NCBI RefSeq assembly: GCF_000518085.1
Contig: NZ_JACX01000001.1
Location: 124,001 to 188,000, forward strand
DNA: 64,000 nucleotides
Direction of reading: 5' to 3'
From: Bartonella grahamii ATCC 700132
Lineage (GTDB): Bacteria > Pseudomonadota > Alphaproteobacteria > Rhizobiales > Rhizobiaceae
The notes under the pieces were generated by a model that was not told the DNA's origin, searched no databases, and saw nothing but the letters and a program-made list of their open reading frames with translations. The translations under genes and the position numbers were made by a program. Positions 62,919 to 64,000 of this stretch are shown here, piece by piece; position 1 is the stretch's first letter, and each line of letters opens with the position of its first letter.

Positions 62919-64000
62919 TATTCCTCCGTCGGCCGTGCAAGCGCTTCAGCAATCAGTGCACGCATTTCATTAATCCCATAAAGCGCTATAAATGATCCCC
63001 ATCGTGGACCTCGCTCTTGTCCCAGAAGGACTTCATACAACATTTGAAAAAAAACATTGGAAACACCAGGCCCACCTTCAGGGCTTTTTTTGCTATGGTC
63101 TTGATAGCGTTCCGTTAACCGTGCAACGTCAAGAAGCATATTTTGTAGCATGTTGCCATCAACAGTTTCAGGTAAATTAGCTAATTTTTCATCAATTTGT
63201 GCTAATGTTGTGCGTTCACTTTCATCAGGGAGCCGGAATTTTTTGTTTGGTTTAACAAAAACATCAAAATATCTAATGGCAAACTTCACTAATTGATCAA
63301 GTTCTGGATAAGTTTGTGCATTTGCTCCTTTAGCGTAACGAGAAATAAAACCCCAAAGAACTTCTGCATTCTCCGCATTTGAAGCACTTACCAAATTTAA
63401 AAGCATCGCAAAGGAAACAGGCAAATCAACCTGCGGAGGACAACCATTATGAATATGCCATACAGGATTATTCAACCGCTCTTTCCATTCTTGGCGACCA
63501 TAGGCTGAAAGATGCGCATAGTATTCATCAACCGCTTTAGGAATGACATCAAAATAAAGCCTTTTTGCTGTTTTAGGCTTTGAAAACATATAAAGCCCTA
63601 AACTCTCTGTTGGGGCATAAGTAAGCCATTCATCAATGGTTAAGCCATTTCCCTTGGATTTGGAAATTTTCTGCCCTTTCTCATCTAAAAATAGCTCATA
63701 GTTGAATCCTTCTGGGGACTTCCCACCTAATACTTTACAAATTTTAGAAGAAAGATTTGTGGAATCGATAAGGTCTTTTCCTGCCATTTCATAATCAATG
63801 CCAAGTGCTGTCCAACGCATTGCCCAATCCACCTTCCACTGACATTTAACCTTGCCCCCCGTAACCTCTGTTTCTATGGTTTCTCCTGTTTCTGGTTCGA
63901 TATAAGTAACTGTACCTTTTTCAACATTACGCTCAATCATCGGTACCTGTAATACTTTTCCAGAAAAGGGAGAAATTGGTAAAAAGAGCGAATAGGTCGC
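62918..64000 (-). CDS. lysS: Lysyl-tRNA synthetase, class I (C-terminal part; 5' end outside window)
   Basis: Charges tRNA-Lys; this is the archaeal-type class I enzyme found in Alphaproteobacteria instead of the class II LysS. The frame is open to the window edge, the first visible residues being [20 protein letters not shown]. The KMSKS-like loop reads [17 protein letters not shown], about 115 residues into the visible part. Downstream lies the class-specific alpha-helix cage region ([21 protein letters not shown]). About 360 of some 550 residues are present. It is also named lysK in some annotations. Coupled to prfC. Confidence 0.93.
   Translation of the reverse strand, partial: ATYSLFLPISPFSGKVLQVPMIERNVEKGTVTYIEPETGETIETEVTGGKVKCQWKVDWAMRWTALGIDYEMAGKDLIDSTNLSSKICKVLGGKSPEGFNYELFLDEKGQKISKSKGNGLTIDEWLTYAPTESLGLYMFSKPKTAKRLYFDVIPKAVDEYYAHLSAYGRQEWKERLNNPVWHIHNGCPPQVDLPVSFAMLLNLVSASNAENAEVLWGFISRYAKGANAQTYPELDQLVKFAIRYFDVFVKPNKKFRLPDESERTTLAQIDEKLANLPETVDGNMLQNMLLDVARLTERYQDHSKKSPEGGPGVSNVFFQMLYEVLLGQERGPRWGSFIALYGINEMRALIAEALARPTEE

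Overview
The window is chromosomal DNA from a Bartonella-type alphaproteobacterium (Hyphomicrobiales). The evidence is a low-G+C, gene-sparse genome; a ChvI/ChvG pair (called BatR/BatS in Bartonella) followed by the short alphaproteobacterial HprK, a mannose-type EIIA and HPr; a class I lysyl-tRNA synthetase; a DivL-type pseudokinase beside tsaE; and AddAB instead of RecBCD. The species cannot be settled from the sequence alone.

Layout. 1-3.3 kb: dnaK (5' part, minus strand) with a heat-shock promoter, then a periplasmic copper chaperone. 3.3-8.0 kb: a BON-LysM protein, then batR-batS-hprK-EIIA-HPr. 8.6-13.5 kb: thpR, grpE-hrcA (minus), rdgB-hemW. 15.1-18.1 kb (minus): dapE, a zinc metallopeptidase and an alpha/beta hydrolase. 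18.3-21.2 kb: infC with an ATT start, and an ABC exporter. 23.3-30 kb (minus): tamA-tamB. 30.3-32.8 kb: comM convergent with a solute-binding protein. 34.3-40.7 kb: gyrB, ubiE-ubiB and a coaBC that carries an N-terminal ribbon-helix-helix domain. 42.6-47.6 kb: an EI24/CysZ-like membrane protein, accD-folC and an NDUFA9-like dehydrogenase. 48.3-52.7 kb: ahcY, divL, tsaE. 53.5-60.6 kb (minus): addB-addA-trxA. 61.3-64 kb (minus): lysS (partial)-prfC.

Nearly all intact genes are core housekeeping or envelope functions. I found no intact mobile element, CRISPR array, toxin locus or secretion island, and no tRNA or rRNA gene. The long intergenic gaps are not random. At least nine contain imperfect copies of one sequence family. 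When translated, these show decayed pieces of a P4-type tyrosine recombinase (phage/island integrase): the RYTIHGRRREMGLG-like segment, an SLKQAREFA-like segment, a WFSPL..LP / VSEIT segment and a CLKYAAAL-like segment. Copies occur on both strands, including a tail-to-tail pair near 22.57 kb. A second, shorter repeat recurs at about 15.07, 21.71 and 34.07 kb.

The most unusual intact gene is the FitA-like antitoxin domain fused to CoaBC. Other points of interest are the tyrosine in place of the phospho-accepting histidine in DivL, the loss of all four zinc cysteines in AccD, and an ancestral rhizobial gene cluster (hprK-EIIA-HPr / ahcY-divL-tsaE / addBA-trxA / folC-accD) that is here split and partly inverted. 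I did not find a convincing undescribed multi-gene system.
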